Source: Perognathus longimembris pacificus (lineage: Eukaryota; Chordata; Mammalia; Rodentia; Heteromyidae). From it: DNA of 64,000 nt. The translations under genes were made by a program, and so were the position numbers. The notes under the pieces were generated by a model that worked only from the letters and a program-made list of their open reading frames with translations, ran no database searches and had not been told where the DNA came from. Of the stretch, positions 11,781 to 22,440 are shown one piece after another; position 1 is the first letter of the stretch; each line of letters opens with the position of its first letter. The DNA is taken from assembly GCF_023159225.1 (NCBI RefSeq), contig NC_063171.1:35185378-35249377 (forward strand). The letters are read 5' to 3'.

Positions 11781-12018
11781 CTGGGCACCAGTGGCTCATT
11801 CCTGTAATCCTAGCTACTCAGGAGGCTGAGATCTGAGGATCATGGTTTGAAGCCAGTCCAGGTAGAGAAGTCCATGAGATTCTTATCTACAATTAATCAC
11901 TCAAAACCCAGAAGTGGCTCTGTGGCTCAAAGTGGTAGATTGCTAGCTTTGAATGAAAAAGCTCAGGGTCAATGTCCACGCTGAGTTCAAGCTCCACAAC
12001 TGACAAAAAAATAAGACT
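11781..12018 (+). mobile_element. B1-Geo composite SINE
   Basis: Left half is B1-like (GTGGCTCATTCCTGTAATCC, then TACTCAGGAGGCTGAGATC). A linker with CTACAATTAATCAC follows, then a Geo-like right half (GAAGTGGCTCTGTGGCTCAA) ending in GACAAAAAAA. Sense strand. Confidence 0.85.
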
Positions 12019-12029
12019 GTAAAAGTCTG

Positions 12030-12590
12030 AATTGTAGGAATAAATTTGTGTTTCTATATTTTACAATGAGAATACTCTGAAATATCCTTTCAAATTATAA
12101 CATATATTAAAAGGAAATACAATATTCTGAAATTAAGAAGTTTAGAAAAAATATACTAAAAGAATGGCTTTGGGAACCTTGGATAACTGAAGGAAAGAGA
12201 AATATGACCTATATTTTTGTGTTGCCAGAGATATGAGCTAGGAATGAATGGGAAATAACTGTATAAAGAAATTTGCTTCAACTTATTGAAGAACATTAAT
12301 ATCAAACCATTTCACAGAAACAGAAGTATCCTGTAACAGTGGAGAAAAATTCTCAAAATGTTCAACATAGTTATATGATTTCACAGGTCAGCAAGGGCTA
12401 GGAGAAGAGACTACTGGAGAGTTACTACAGAACGGTTTCTGAGTTTCTTTCCGTGATGAAAACATCAAGGAAATTGATAGTAATGATGGTTGTACAACAC
12501 TGTAACTGTAATTAATGCCCTGGTTTTAGACACTTAATATGGTAAGACTTTTGTTATATTTGATAAATAAAATGAAATATTCTGCTATTC
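12030..12590 (+). mobile_element. Old mammalian L1 (L1M-type) 3' end
   Basis: Recognisable 3' UTR: AGCAAGGGCTAGGAGAAGAG, then GATAGTAATGATGGTTGTAC, then TGTAACTGTAATTAATGCCC, and AATAAAATG near 12567. The 5' boundary is uncertain. Confidence 0.7.
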
Positions 12591-13289
12591 TGCATGGAGT
12601 GCAAAATATTTAACTATAGAATTTGAAGTAATAAGAAAACAAAATCATCATTACTGATGTGAATAGAAGCATTTTCCTTGACTAGGAAGAATGCATTTAT
12701 ACTAGAAGAGATCTCCTAAAGTGAACATTTAAGAAATCCAGTGATCTATTAATGCCATCAGCAATTATGTATTCTTTACCAGAGCTACTGGATTAATCCA
12801 GAGTAGTTTCATAAGGGCAGAAAAACAGTGCTATGTAAAGCTTATATTTGTTACCATTTTATAACCATGACAGCTGTTCTCACTGATAAAATGGAACATA
12901 TAAAATTTAGAAGAAAAAAATCTTTTATCTACCCACACACATACATAGATGAAAATACCACAATTTCACACACAGAGAAAAAAATATCTAAAAGTACACT
13001 AACTAAAGTTCAGTTGTTTGTTCATAAGTGCAGGTTGCTAACTTTTGATAGATTAGATGAGATCAGGTGCGTTCAGGGTGGTATGGCCATAGACCTTTTG
13101 ATAGATTAGAATGATACCCACAATCAGAGACAACTGTGAGTTTTGAGACCAAAGAAATATTTTAAAAATTAAAAAAAATTGGTATACCTCATCTTAATGT
13201 ATTTGTTTCTTCCTAAAAATAAATAGATGGAACAGATATAGCACAGTAATAGTAATTGAAAGAAAACTTTGATAGAGGAGAAAAAGTTG
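12591..13289. other. AT-rich intron sequence, nothing recognised
   Basis: No gene. A short duplicated phrase TTTTGATAGATTAGA occurs at about 13041 and 13098. Confidence 0.5.
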
Positions 13290-13524
13290 GACTATTACAA
13301 CTTAATTTCAATATAAATAGATGAATAGAATAGAATAAAGGATCCAGAAATTAGCCATCACATTGGCTCATTTTTAGCAAAGGTAGAAAGACACATCAGT
13401 GGATAAATAATAGTTTTCAAGCAAGAGGCTACAAAAACCTGGATATTTATTGGTAGAAGCAGAAGGGTATGGGTAGGCAGAAGAGGAAGATCACTCTTAT
13501 CCACTTCTCATATCATATTAAAAA

Positions 13525-13620
13525 ATGTTGAATCATTGAGAATGTAGCACAATGGTAGAATACCTACCTAACCATTAGAAGACCCTAGATTCAATCTCAG
13601 CACAATATAGAGATACAAAA
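13525..13620 (+). mobile_element. ID-type SINE monomer inside old L1
   Basis: GAGAATGTAGCACAATGGTA and GATTCAATCTCAGCAC mark the A-box and B-box regions of a degenerate ID element. Confidence 0.65.
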
Positions 13621-13756
13621 AGTTGAATAAGATTGGCTTATACACTTAAAAACATCACACTCTGCTGAAAACAGAAAGGCACTGACTTTATAGGTATGAT
13701 ACCAAAGCACAATCCAGGTAATAAAAACCTGAAATAGTAGACTCAATTCACATTTA

Positions 13757-13866
13757 AAACTTTGGCCATGGTGATACATGTTTATAATCACAGCTCTCAG
13801 AGGCCAAGGTAGGAGGAGGATGAGTTCAAGGACAGCCTGAACTACTTACAAAGACTCTATCTCAAT
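13757..13866 (+). mobile_element. B1-type SINE inside old L1
   Basis: GTGATACATGTTTATAATCA at the start, GAGTTCAAGGACAGCCTGAA in the body, and GACTCTATCTCAATT at the end. It separates two L1 blocks that are contiguous in L1 ORF2. Confidence 0.8.
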
Positions 13867-14282
13867 TAAAAAAATTGTTCTTCAAAAGACTCTATTTAAA
13901 AAGTTAGATTTGAGGATAAAAATATTTGTAAATAAAAGATCTGATAAAGGACTTATATTCAGAATGTAGAAAGAATTCTCAAAATGAAATAATGGAAGGA
14001 CGGATTCAGCAGGAGAGTAAGGAGTGGTAAAGTTGGAAGATTATGCAACCGTACAAGGATACCTTGGGAAGTGATAGAAATGTTAACCATCTTGAATGAA
14101 GTGATTATTTCACAACTGTACATATATCAAAATTATTCACTTTAAAGATGTTTGATTTTTGTATACCATTATGCCTGTTTACAAATCAGCAGCTTAAATG
14201 GGATATAAGAAAGCTTTAGAAAAAGTGTTCTCTTTCAACTAGTAAAAGGTAAAATTCAAACTCAGGAGCAGTCCACAACAAA

Positions 14283-14372
14283 AAGAAATATATATACATA
14301 TGTAATATAAATAATATTATATGTATATGCATCACATAGATACATATATATCACATATATATCAAGTATAAC
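14283..14372. repeat. AT-rich low-complexity region
   Basis: ATATA/ATATGTA-type alternating sequence with short CACATA interruptions. Confidence 0.8.
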
Positions 14373-14582
14373 TATATAATGCCAATGTTACTTTTTGAAT
14401 GTCATATTTTTTAAAAACAGAAACTTTCCTTTCTATAAAATGCAGATGAGAGATTGTCTGTTTATATTCTTCAAACCCAGTTCTGAGACAATCTATTTCT
14501 TAAAACCTTTTTTCTTCACTAGTGAGAGTAATTGTTCCCTCTTGTGAATCACCATAATTTATGTTAATTTTCAGATACCAAT

Positions 14583-14798
14583 TCAATGCATTTATCTTGG
14601 GCACTGTCCCTGAGTTGTTTTGCTCAAGGCTAATACTCTGTCTATCTATGAGCCACAGATCTAGTTCAATTTTTAAGTGGTTTATTGAAGATGAGTCTCA
14701 TAGACTTTCTTGCCTCTGCTGGCTTCAAACCATGATCCTCCAGTCTCCACTTTCTGAGTACTAGGATTACAGGCATGAGCCACCAGTGTCTACCATTG
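14583..14798 (-). mobile_element. B1-Geo composite SINE, minus strand, partial
   Basis: The Geo half in reverse (GGGCACTGTCCCTGAG, TTGCTCAAGGCTAATACTC), then the linker, then a reversed B1 half ending GGATTACAGGCATGAGCCAC. A short deletion affects the Geo half. Confidence 0.8.
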
Positions 14799-15180
14799 CA
14801 CATTTTTTAAGTGCTTCACATGGATCAGGCTTAATGAACAGGGAAAAGTTCTCCTTTTCAAGAGTCTTACCGTCCAGTGTCAAGAGTGACATATTAAATG
14901 AATTATATGTACATATACCCCCCCCTAACTATCTATCTACCAAAAACACACTAAAACGATAATTTCAAGAAACATTGAAAGTGCAACTGGAACACAGGAA
15001 GAAATTCAGTCCGTCAGTGACATATTCAGTGTCTGTTTCCACACTGGACTAAAACTCCCCAAGAGCCAAGGCCCAATCACTTCAGTAATCTACTAAATGA
15101 CCCAACAGAGTACTTGCTGCTTGTTTGAATGAATGGAAATTCCATTCAAAGGCAGAACCACCATGATGTCAACTTCATGG

Positions 15181-15410
15181 CTGAATTCTAATTCTTTTTT
15201 TTTGGCCAGTCCTGGGCCTTGGACTCAGGGCCTGAGCACTGTCCCTGGCTTCTTCCCGCTCAAGGCTAGCACTCTGCCACTTGAGCCACGGCGCCGCTTC
15301 TGGCCGTTTTCTGTATATGTGGTGCTGGGGAATCGAACCTAGGGCCTCGTGTATCCGAGGCAGGCACTCTTGCCACTAGGCTATATCCCCAGCCCTGAAT
15401 TCTAATTCTT
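15181..15410 (-). mobile_element. IDL-Geo SINE with perfect 16-bp target duplication
   Basis: The element is 15197-15394, minus strand, with a short T-tract. CTGAATTCTAATTCTT is repeated exactly at 15181-15196 and 15395-15410. The sequence is CpG-retaining (GGCGCCGCTTCTGGCC; GTGTATCCGAGGC), consistent with a young subfamily. Confidence 0.95.
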
Positions 15411-15711
15411 ATCCACTTTGGCAACAAAGGCATGGAAATAATTTGAGAGGGAACTGAAAGTAAACCTTAGCTTAGGTCTCTAAATTCCACCAAATCAGTC
15501 ATTCTTCCAGTGAATGAAACAAGGAGTTACAGGTATGATGGCTTCAGAAATACAGTATAGACTTACACCCATGAAGCCAGGTCCTGCCATGATTTCCAAA
15601 AGTGTCTTGGCTTATTGCTTACTGTTGTTAAAATGCTATCTAACCTGTATAGAAATCATACCAATCCCACTCACTGAAATCAGCTCTTAGGTATGCATTT
15701 AGTCTACAATA

Positions 15712-16004
15712 ATAAAATATCATAAAGCAGTGGCTCATAACAGTAGAAATTTATTTCTCTAATTTCTGAAGGTGTGGAGGTCCAAGATAAAGGGATCAGA
15801 ACCTTCAGTATCTGATGGAAGTCCACTTTCCAGTTTATAGGTAGTGCCTACCAACTGTGTCTTCATGGTTAAAAAAAAAAAAAAAAGAGACAAGCTATAG
15901 AGGGACCCTGCCCCTTTATATGGGAGAATCTATCTTCATCGCTTTATCACCTCTGAGAACTCCACCTCCTAATGCTATCACCTTGAGGGTTAAAGGTTTT
16001 AATG
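15712..16004 (-). mobile_element. MLT1-type MaLR LTR, antisense
   Basis: The reverse complement of the MLT1 3' region: AGAAATTTATTTCTCTAATT, GGAGGTCCAAGATAAAGG, CCACTTTCCAGTTTATAGG. Then come CACCTCCTAATGCTATCACC and TTGAGGGTTAAAGGTTTTAA. A poly-A run at about 15870-15886 interrupts it. Confidence 0.8.
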
Positions 16005-16224
16005 TGATCCTGGCAATAGTGGCTAACACTTGAGATCTAGATCACAGTTTGAGCACAGTTTCTGCATGGGCAGAAAAGTTCATGAGACTCCTTTTTTAAA
16101 ACAACCAGCAAAAAAGCCAAGGTGGTATGTCTCAAAGGGTAGAATGCCAGCCAAGAAAGCTGAGAAAGCTTGAAGTTATGAGTTCAAACCTCTATACCCA
16201 CAAAAACAACGTGTGTGCGCGCAC

Positions 16225-16262
<38 letters not shown>
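16005..16262 (+). mobile_element. B1-Geo composite SINE ending in a (CA)n microsatellite
   Basis: Degenerate B1 half (TGGCAATAGTGGCTAACACT), then a Geo-like half (AAGGTGGTATGTCTCAAAGG; ATGAGTTCAAACCTC). The tail is CG/CA followed by a nearly pure (CA)n at 16226-16261 in place of poly-A. Confidence 0.75.
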
Positions 16263-16263
<1 letters not shown>

Positions 16264-16748
16264 AGAAAACATTTCAACATACAAACTTTGAAGAAACCTA
16301 ACACTCAGGTCATACCACTGGAGATTGTGCATAGATAGCACTGGAAATTGAGCATATGCCTATGCTCGGAAAGGAAGAAGAGACAATTGTGGGAAATTGT
16401 AGCATAGGAGAATGGGCTAACTCAGTTACCTTATTTATCATGATGAACTACTACAGAAGTTCAGTTAGGGCAATTCTCCAATTACAACTCAGAGATCTGA
16501 AGGCATTCTTCATAAGTGCCCTTAAACAGGGGAAATAACTGCCAGAAAAAAACAACAACAAACTTTCCTTTCAATCTTAAAGATAAAGCAGAATAGTTCT
16601 TGTACTTACATCTACGGAAAACAGCAGGTCTCAGAAAGGACAAGCAGTAGAGGTTTATTTATACCCATCTGGACCCACAGAAGGCTCCAGGGGACAGCAG
16701 AAGAACCCTGGGACTCAGCATTCTCCGGAGCATGGGCTGGGCTCTTAC
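16263..16748. other. Intron sequence next to the NOS1AP exon donor
   Basis: No repeat recognised in the 486 bp following the exon (minus-strand sense). The donor GTAAGAGC is at its upper edge. Confidence 0.6.
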
Positions 16749-16807
16749 CTGTAAATAGGGTCCTGCATCACCAGCATCTTGCTCTCATCCCACGTCCACT
16801 CCTTTTT
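16749..16807 (-). CDS. NOS1AP: NOS1AP internal coding exon (PTB domain, probably exon 4)
   Basis: On the minus strand this 59-nt exon encodes [20 protein letters not shown] (19 codons plus two bases of the last), matching human NOS1AP residues about 91-110 as I recall them. It enters in phase 0, which agrees with the preceding exon, and leaves two bases of a split arginine codon. The proximal acceptor is CTTTTATTGCAG immediately above 16807. The donor is TACAG|GTAAGAGC with GT at 16748-16747. With the preceding exon it gives an uninterrupted run of seven lysines. An alternative acceptor 15 nt upstream extends the exon to 16822 (separate entry). The next exon must lie below position 1, so the following intron is longer than 16.7 kb. 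Confidence 0.97.
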
Positions 16808-16822
16808 CTGCAATAAAAGAAG
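16808..16822 (-). CDS. NOS1AP: Alternative 15-nt 5' extension of the NOS1AP exon (LLLLQ)
   Basis: Directly upstream of the proximal acceptor, on the minus strand, are the codons CTT CTT TTA TTG CAG, encoding LLLLQ in frame. They are preceded by a second acceptor (ATTCATTTACAG, its AG at 16824-16823). Using that distal AG inserts five residues between K5 and KKEWTW without a frameshift. I recall that rat CAPON carries exactly this LLLLQ insert and that human NOS1AP has isoforms with and without it. The same 15 nt serve as pyrimidine tract plus AG for the short form and as coding sequence for the long form. Confidence 0.88.
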
Positions 16823-16841
16823 CTGTAAATGAATAAGTTAG
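16823..16841 (-). promoter_or_regulatory. NOS1AP: Distal splice acceptor and candidate branch point for the NOS1AP exon
   Basis: On the minus strand a CTAAC motif (16841-16837, candidate branch A at 16838) is followed by a short T-rich stretch and the distal AG at 16824-16823. The branch A is about 15 nt from the distal AG and about 30 nt from the proximal one. The first spacing is short for mammalian splicing and the second is typical, which would favour a mixture of both acceptors. The branch assignment is by motif only. Confidence 0.55.
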
Positions 16842-18088
16842 GCTTGTCCTTCGCGTTGATCCAGGGCATACATTGAACTACTGATGCTATGCAAACATAT
16901 GCATTTTGCTTCTGGCCTTTTTCCTCTAAGAGGCGGGAAGTTGATTGCTAAAAAAGGACAAGTGGAGAATGTCCCGTATCTGGTCCAATCAGTTTTCTCT
17001 AAGCACTTTAGGAAAGTGTCTCAGCAGGACCTGGTGGGGGGAGGGGGTGGGTTAGGAGGTCTTTGGAGGACCACAGGCAGACTAAATCAAAATTTCTTAG
17101 AGAAATTGCAAGGGAAAAAAAAGGTCTATATATCACTATCACTCCAGAGGAGTAGAAGAAGAGGAGTTAAATTGAGCAGGGCAAAAACAAGCCTTTATGA
17201 TATGTGAGGGATGCTGTGAGACGCACTGAAATTTAGCACCAATCTTTCCTTTAAAGTGGAGGTAGTGATTTCCACACAAACCAGGTAAGTGAACTAGGAT
17301 ACTCATTTGACTATGGTCCTGTCCTCCTTAGAACAGAAGACCTGCCCCCTCCCCCAAACAGCTAGGGATGAGGATAGGAATGCAGATGAGATCATTCAAA
17401 GTATAGTGCATGATGAGGTTAATAGCACCCTAACACAGAGGAGAAGAACCAGAAGTCTGAATCCAACCACATTCCCTCCAGGTCCAATCTTCAGGTGCAC
17501 AGACTGAGATTCCTGTTCCACCTCCACTGGTCTTTTTCACAGAGCAGTGCTATCCAGAGAAACTGAGCATGAATGTACAATCAAAGGTGGACTCAAGAGA
17601 GATCAGAGAAAGGAAGTACATGCTAGGTTAATGAGCACTTTTAGTTAGGTGGATTTCTTCAAGAGAATGCAAGGGATGACCATAACATGCCAGAAAATAC
17701 CAGAGCATGGAGATTATTGAGGAGACTAGAGACTAAGGTCCTTAGAGTGACACCAGGAAGAAATGTCTTGCCAACAGCTTTATTCAAACACAACACTAAA
17801 TATACCGCATATGCATCCACACACATGTACACATGCACGCGTACATACCTGCGCACCACTCAGTCTCTGAAAATTCAACATGAACACAACACAGAAAATA
17901 GATATAGACTTGTTTTCAAGTATTGACTGTTAATGAACTCAGATACTTTCACAGGCAACAAAACTTCAGCTATAACTAAAATTTATTTCCTCACTACCTT
18001 ATAGCATTTAACATAGCCTCCTGAGAACACAGAGCAAGGAAACCAGTTCCTTCTCTAAGTAAGAACCCCTCCAGACAGATAAATACAC
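16842..18088. other. Intron sequence, nothing recognised
   Basis: No gene or repeat family identified. Purine-rich patch with a G-run at about 17033-17048, and a CA-rich patch near 17818-17840. Confidence 0.5.
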
Positions 18089-18329
18089 AAGCTTAATCTT
18101 TTTTTTTTTTTTTGCCCCTCCTGGGGCTTGAACTCAAGGCATAGAAACTGTCATTGTGCTTCTTTTTTTGCTCAAGGCTAGTGCTCTATCACTTACTTGA
18201 GCCACAGCGCCACTTCCGGCTTTTTTTTTTTTCCTGTGTATGTAGTACTGAGGAATCGAACCCAGGGCTTCATGAATGGTAGGCAAGTACTCTCTCTACC
18301 ACTAAGCCACATTTCTATCCCAAGCTTAA
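18089..18329 (-). mobile_element. IDL-Geo SINE (older copy), minus strand
   Basis: The element is about 18097-18321. A T-tract is followed by GCCCCTCCTGGGGCTTGAAC, the Geo half and the ID-like half ending ACTAAGCCACATTTCTATCC. Short duplications AAGCTTAA lie at 18089-18096 and 18322-18329. Confidence 0.85.
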
Positions 18330-18930
18330 ACTTCTTTATGCTAAACAATCCTAGGTTTTTCAAACATCCCTCACTTGACATGTTTTCCAACTTTCTTGCT
18401 TCCACAATTTACTTTTTTGTGTATACCTCACTTGCTAAGATCTCCCTCAAAGCCCGGGACTATGAATTGCATCTCTGACTCAGATTCACATATGGTTTCA
18501 TGCAGTGCCCTTTGCTCCAGCCATGGTGTTACTCTTCACCCAGCAAAACCATTTCATGGTACTCTAGCTGCCTCAGTAACCTCTTAGCATCCATTCAAGG
18601 CTGATTTCAGCTGATGAATTGAAATGTTTTCAGAATTACAGTCCAAATATATAGGTGACTATTTTAAATACACAACACAATTGTTTCATGGGAGTTGTTT
18701 AAACAGCAAGATATAATCATGTATTTACAATATGAAAGCATGTATTAAGCCACAGTCATAGTCATAACAACATACTCTGCTTGTACATTTAATTCTGTTA
18801 GCCAAGCTGACAAAGCACTAGTTACGTGTAGTTGAACCCATCTTTTGAATTTATCTGAACTATTATATTTTTAGTTCTCCTACTTCCATTTAATTCTTTA
18901 TTTCTTGGCTGAGACTCTACTTTTTTTTTT
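18330..18930. other. Intron sequence, nothing recognised
   Basis: No gene or repeat identified. Confidence 0.5.
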
Positions 18931-18936
18931 TTTTAC

Positions 18937-19080
18937 TTCCTTTGTATGGTGGCATATGAGCAAAGTCCCAGCATGCAACAGAGGTTGAGGCAACAGGATC
19001 CCATAAGCCCAGGAGTTCAAGACCAGCCTGAGCAACAACATGAGAGCCATCTAACCACAGAACCAACAACAACAACAAAC
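18937..19080 (+). mobile_element. B1-type SINE
   Basis: TTTGTATGGTGGCATATGAG at the start and AGGAGTTCAAGACCAGCCTG in the body. The tail is (CAA)n near 19066-19079. Confidence 0.75.
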
Positions 19081-19817
19081 CACCAAAAGATGTTTGCAAT
19101 TGTTTGCAGAAGCATTCTTATGACTGCTACTTTAAAATATTTGTCAGTTTATTCTAGCTTCTCTATCACCCTGCTGCTGGCATCTATTGTTTTTGCATGG
19201 AAGGTGAGTTTTCCTCATACTTAGGACTTGTCACTGCTGGGTATGGGGGCAGTTATGGCTCCCCTAGTTGCAGGCTTCCACTAATGTCCCTTGGGTGTCA
19301 GGGAAAGGAGTGTCTTGTCATTGTCTCTAAGTGTCCTCCACTGACACTATACATTATGGCATCACTGCTTACCCTCATGGCTACTGGGCAGTGGTGAAGT
19401 CTGGGTTCCTTGGCATGACTTGGGAAGCAGGGGTAAGGTTGGAGAGGGAAGGAAGGGAAGTCTTAATGCTCTTCTCAGACATCATCCAGTGGGGATAGAT
19501 AGAGCACCTATGGCCTAGCTGTGGTGGAAGCCTAGGATCCCACTCAGACATGCTGGCTTGTTGAAGACAGAGGGGGTTGGTTTTTTTGGTGCTGATTGGC
19601 TGGAAGATTGTTTATTATCCAAAAGCTTTCTACCTTGCCACACTGCCCCTTTGTTCATCTTGAGGCAAAAGAAAGTGGGCTTTTGTGTTTGTTCCTGCTG
19701 CATATCTGACTACCAGTTTGATCAGACTGAGTCTGGGATACCTAAACCAAAGGAAAAAATCAGGGAACTCACAATTATACAATTCTCAGGTTCTAAGGTT
19801 CCTAGCTAGGCTGTCTT
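19081..19817. other. Intron sequence, nothing recognised
   Basis: No gene or repeat identified. Confidence 0.5.
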
Positions 19818-19827
19818 CTCTCCACTA

Positions 19828-20675
19828 AAAAATAATAATAATAATAATAATTTATTGTTATTAAGGTATTGTACAGAGGGGTTGCAACTTCATAAGTCAG
19901 GTAATGAGTACATTTCTTTTTTTTTTATGCACAATGTTACCCATTCCTTTGCTTTCCCTCAGTTTTTTTCCCTTCCATTCCTGCCCACAAGTCACATAGA
20001 TTATTTTACGCTTAGTATATACTGAATAGCAAGATTGCATTTGTTTACCCTTCCTCCCTCCCCTTCTGTGCCTTATGCCTTTGCTCCGCTAAAAGAAAAA
20101 TAAGCAAAGAAAATGCAAACTCCACTACCACCACTACTCTCACCACCAATAACAACAACAACAAAAATGCATATTTCCATTTCCTGGAGTATGCTTAAAT
20201 AAACAGTATTTTAAATGTTCAGAGAAGTCACACCTTTGTGTTCTTTCCCTAAGGGTATCCTTTAGTCTGTGTGTGAATGCTTAGAGTCCTGTGTAAGTTA
20301 TCATATCCAGTTGTATTTTAGAACTAGCTTCTACATATGAGAGTGCCATTTCTCTCTCTGAGCTTGGCTTACCTCAGTTAGCATGATTTGTTCTAGGTCT
20401 AGCCATTTCCCTGAAAATGACATAAAATTCCATTGTGTATATATAGACAGCACATTATTGATCCACTCATATGTTATAGGGCATCTGGGCTGTTAACATA
20501 ACTTGGCTAATGTGAATACTACAGCAATGAACATGAATGTGCAAGTGTCTTTAAAGTATTCTGATTTGTAATGATCTGGATAGATGCCCAAGAGTGGTAT
20601 GGCTGGGTCATAGGTAAATTCTATGTCTAATTTTTTGAGACCTTTTTTGAAACACCTGTTGGAATCTTATGTTGT
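19828..20675 (-). mobile_element. L1 3' end (subfamily C), minus strand
   Basis: Starts with an (ATA)n/A-type tail in reverse (19829-19851), then a reversed 3' UTR with a pyrimidine tract at about 20048-20068. The reversed ORF2 end follows (AAATTCCATTGTGTATATAT; GATCCACTCATATGTTATAG). 5'-truncated near 20675. More diverged than the A and B copies. Confidence 0.85.
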
Positions 20676-20826
20676 TGTTTTTTTTAAATATACTGTCCAG
20701 GGTTTCCTGTTGTATTTAGCAGTAAGAGGTAGCTACTCATTCCAAGGGACAAATAGCCTGTGCTTGCCTAAATAGATATAATTAATATGTTTCAGGTAGA
20801 GTGCTGATTTATGTTAAAAAGTAAGT

Positions 20827-20922
20827 GTGGACGTGGAAATGTGGCTCAAGTGGTAGCTAGAGATCCAGCTTTGAGCAAAAACACCAAGCCCCCAGTACCA
20901 TCACGAAAACAAAAACAAGTAA
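20827..20922 (+). mobile_element. ID/Geo-type SINE monomer
   Basis: GAAATGTGGCTCAAGTGGTA, then AGCTTTGAGCAAAAAC and CAAGCCCCCAGTACC, followed by an interrupted A tail. Confidence 0.65.
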
Positions 20923-20925
20923 ATG

Positions 20926-21002
20926 CTCTTTGGTGGTACAGAGGTTTGAACTCAGGGAGGGCTCTTGCTAGGTAAGTACCACTTGAGCCACTCCTTCAGT
21001 CC
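20926..21002 (-). mobile_element. ID-type SINE fragment, minus strand
   Basis: TTTGAACTCAGGGAGGGCTC and AAGTACCACTTGAGCCACTC are the reverse complement of the ID B-box and A-box regions. Confidence 0.6.
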
Positions 21003-21039
21003 TATATATAACTAACAAACAAAGCAGTAAATAACAACA

Positions 21040-21157
21040 AACATTGCCTGGGCTCGATCTCAGAGCACACACTAAGTCTAAAGTGAGGTCCAAATAATAT
21101 GTAGCACTAACAAACATTTCAGGTGATTCTGACAAAGGTGGAGAGCCACTGTTGTAT
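21040..21157. mobile_element. MER5-like hAT-Charlie DNA transposon remnant
   Basis: ACTAACAAACATTTCAGGTG, then ATTCTGACAAAGGTGG and GAGAGCCACTG, resembling the terminal region of MER5-type non-autonomous elements. Old and partial. Confidence 0.5.
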
Positions 21158-21770
21158 ACCAAAGGAAGGATAAATTGAAATCTCCAGCAAGAGGGTGTCT
21201 TTCACAGACTACATTCTCCTCTGGAGTCTCATGCAGGCCTGGCACAGGAGAGTCCCCTGATTCCAGAGCCAATCAACTGAGCATGATGCTATTCATGACC
21301 TCCAAGCCTTGGGGCCCACCCACCATGCTGCTCAGCAGACAGTATCATGTGTGTTACATACTTGGCAGGTAATAGCAGAGGCTTGCCTGCTCCAAGAGAC
21401 TAGATCCTTGATTATTTTAATATTTCAGTATCAGTAAAGTCTCTCCTGGAAGACCTTGCTGTTCTGCTGTGATTTTTCATTCACAGTACACCAATGATGT
21501 CATGAAACTCTAAAACACTGCCACATCTGCTGCCTCTTCCTGAGGACAGCAGCCCTGAAATGGGTTCTTTCTGAGGTAACAACATAGCTTATACTGTATG
21601 CATTTAATAATACCAACTTCGCTAACCTCCCTATGGCTGACTGGGCTCATCACCAGCACCTAATTGGTTACACAGGAGGGAATATACCACTGCAGGCTGC
21701 ATGATGCCACTCAATCTCTGAGTTGCATGCCTCAAAGACCAGCTCCTTATGGGTACAATAAAATCTTCTT
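21158..21770. other. Intron sequence, nothing recognised
   Basis: No gene or repeat identified. Confidence 0.5.
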
Positions 21771-21774
21771 CTTC

Positions 21775-21975
21775 CTTTTTTTTTTTTTTTTTTTTTGACA
21801 TCCCTGGGGCCTGAGCACTGTCCCTATCTTCTTTTTGCTCAAGGCTAGCACTTTAGCACTTGAGCCACAGCTCCACTTCTGGATTTTTTAGTTTCTGTGG
21901 TGCTGAGGGAATCAAACTCAGGGCTTTATGCATGCTAGGCAAGCACTCTACTGCTAAGCCACATTTCCAGCCCCA
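21775..21975 (-). mobile_element. IDL-Geo SINE (older copy), minus strand
   Basis: T-tract at 21776-21796, a truncated Geo start (GACATCCCTGGGGCCTGAGC), then TTTTTGCTCAAGGCTAGCAC and an ID half ending TAAGCCACATTTCCAGCCCC. Flanks AAATCTTCTTCTT and AAATTCTCTTCTTA suggest an imperfect target duplication. Confidence 0.88.
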
Positions 21976-22129
21976 AATTCTCTTCTTACAGAATAAATAT
22001 CAAATCCTAGGCTGGGCTTAGCTGAGCCCCAAATAAGGGCACATGGTTTTTGTGACCTGCTGTACAAATTGCTACTCAAACTGGCAGCAAAGCTAATTAA
22101 AAAAGAGCAGAAAAGAAGTAGTACTAGTA

Positions 22130-22356
22130 GTTAGGTGCCAGCAGCTCACATCTGTAATCCTAGCTACGTAGAAGCTACTCAAGAGGCTGAGTTCTGAGGC
22201 TTGAGATTCACAGCTAGTTAAGACATGAAATGCTTATTTCCAGTTAATCATTAAAAAAAAAAAAAGCCAAAACTGGAGCTGTGGCCAAGTGGTAGTGTGC
22301 CAGCCTTGAGTGAAAAAAGCTAAGAGAGCCTAGGCCTGAGTTCAAGCTCCATAACC

Positions 22357-22397
<41 letters not shown>

Positions 22398-22438
22398 GCA
22401 TACACACACAGAGACAGATAGACACACACACACACACA
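22130..22438 (+). mobile_element. B1-Geo composite SINE ending in a (CA)n microsatellite
   Basis: GGTGCCAGCAGCTCACATCT opens the B1 half. CAGTTAATCATTAAAAAA is the linker and AAACTGGAGCTGTGGCCAAG the Geo half. The tail is (CA)n from 22359 with small interruptions. A short internal duplication (AGCTACGTAGAAGCTACTCA) is present in the B1 half. Confidence 0.8.
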
Positions 22439-22440
22439 TC

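Larger units (their letters stand above)
13290..14185 (+). mobile_element. Old L1 ORF2/3' fragment, interrupted by two SINEs
   Basis: Sense L1 ORF2-derived segments in order: AAGGATCCAGAAATTAGCC, TTTTTAGCAAAGGTAGAAAG, ATGATACCAAAGCACAATCC, TTCTTCAAAAGACTC, then ATCTGATAAAGGACTTATAT, ending with an L1 3' UTR near 14175. An ID monomer (13525-13620) and a B1 (13757-13866) are inserted. The frames are destroyed. Confidence 0.75.
1..16748 (-). other. NOS1AP: NOS1AP intron downstream of exon 16749-16807 (partial)
   Basis: Starts with GTAAGAGC at 16748 on the minus strand and runs out of the window. No match to the next NOS1AP exon was seen in this 16.7 kb. Confidence 0.9.
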
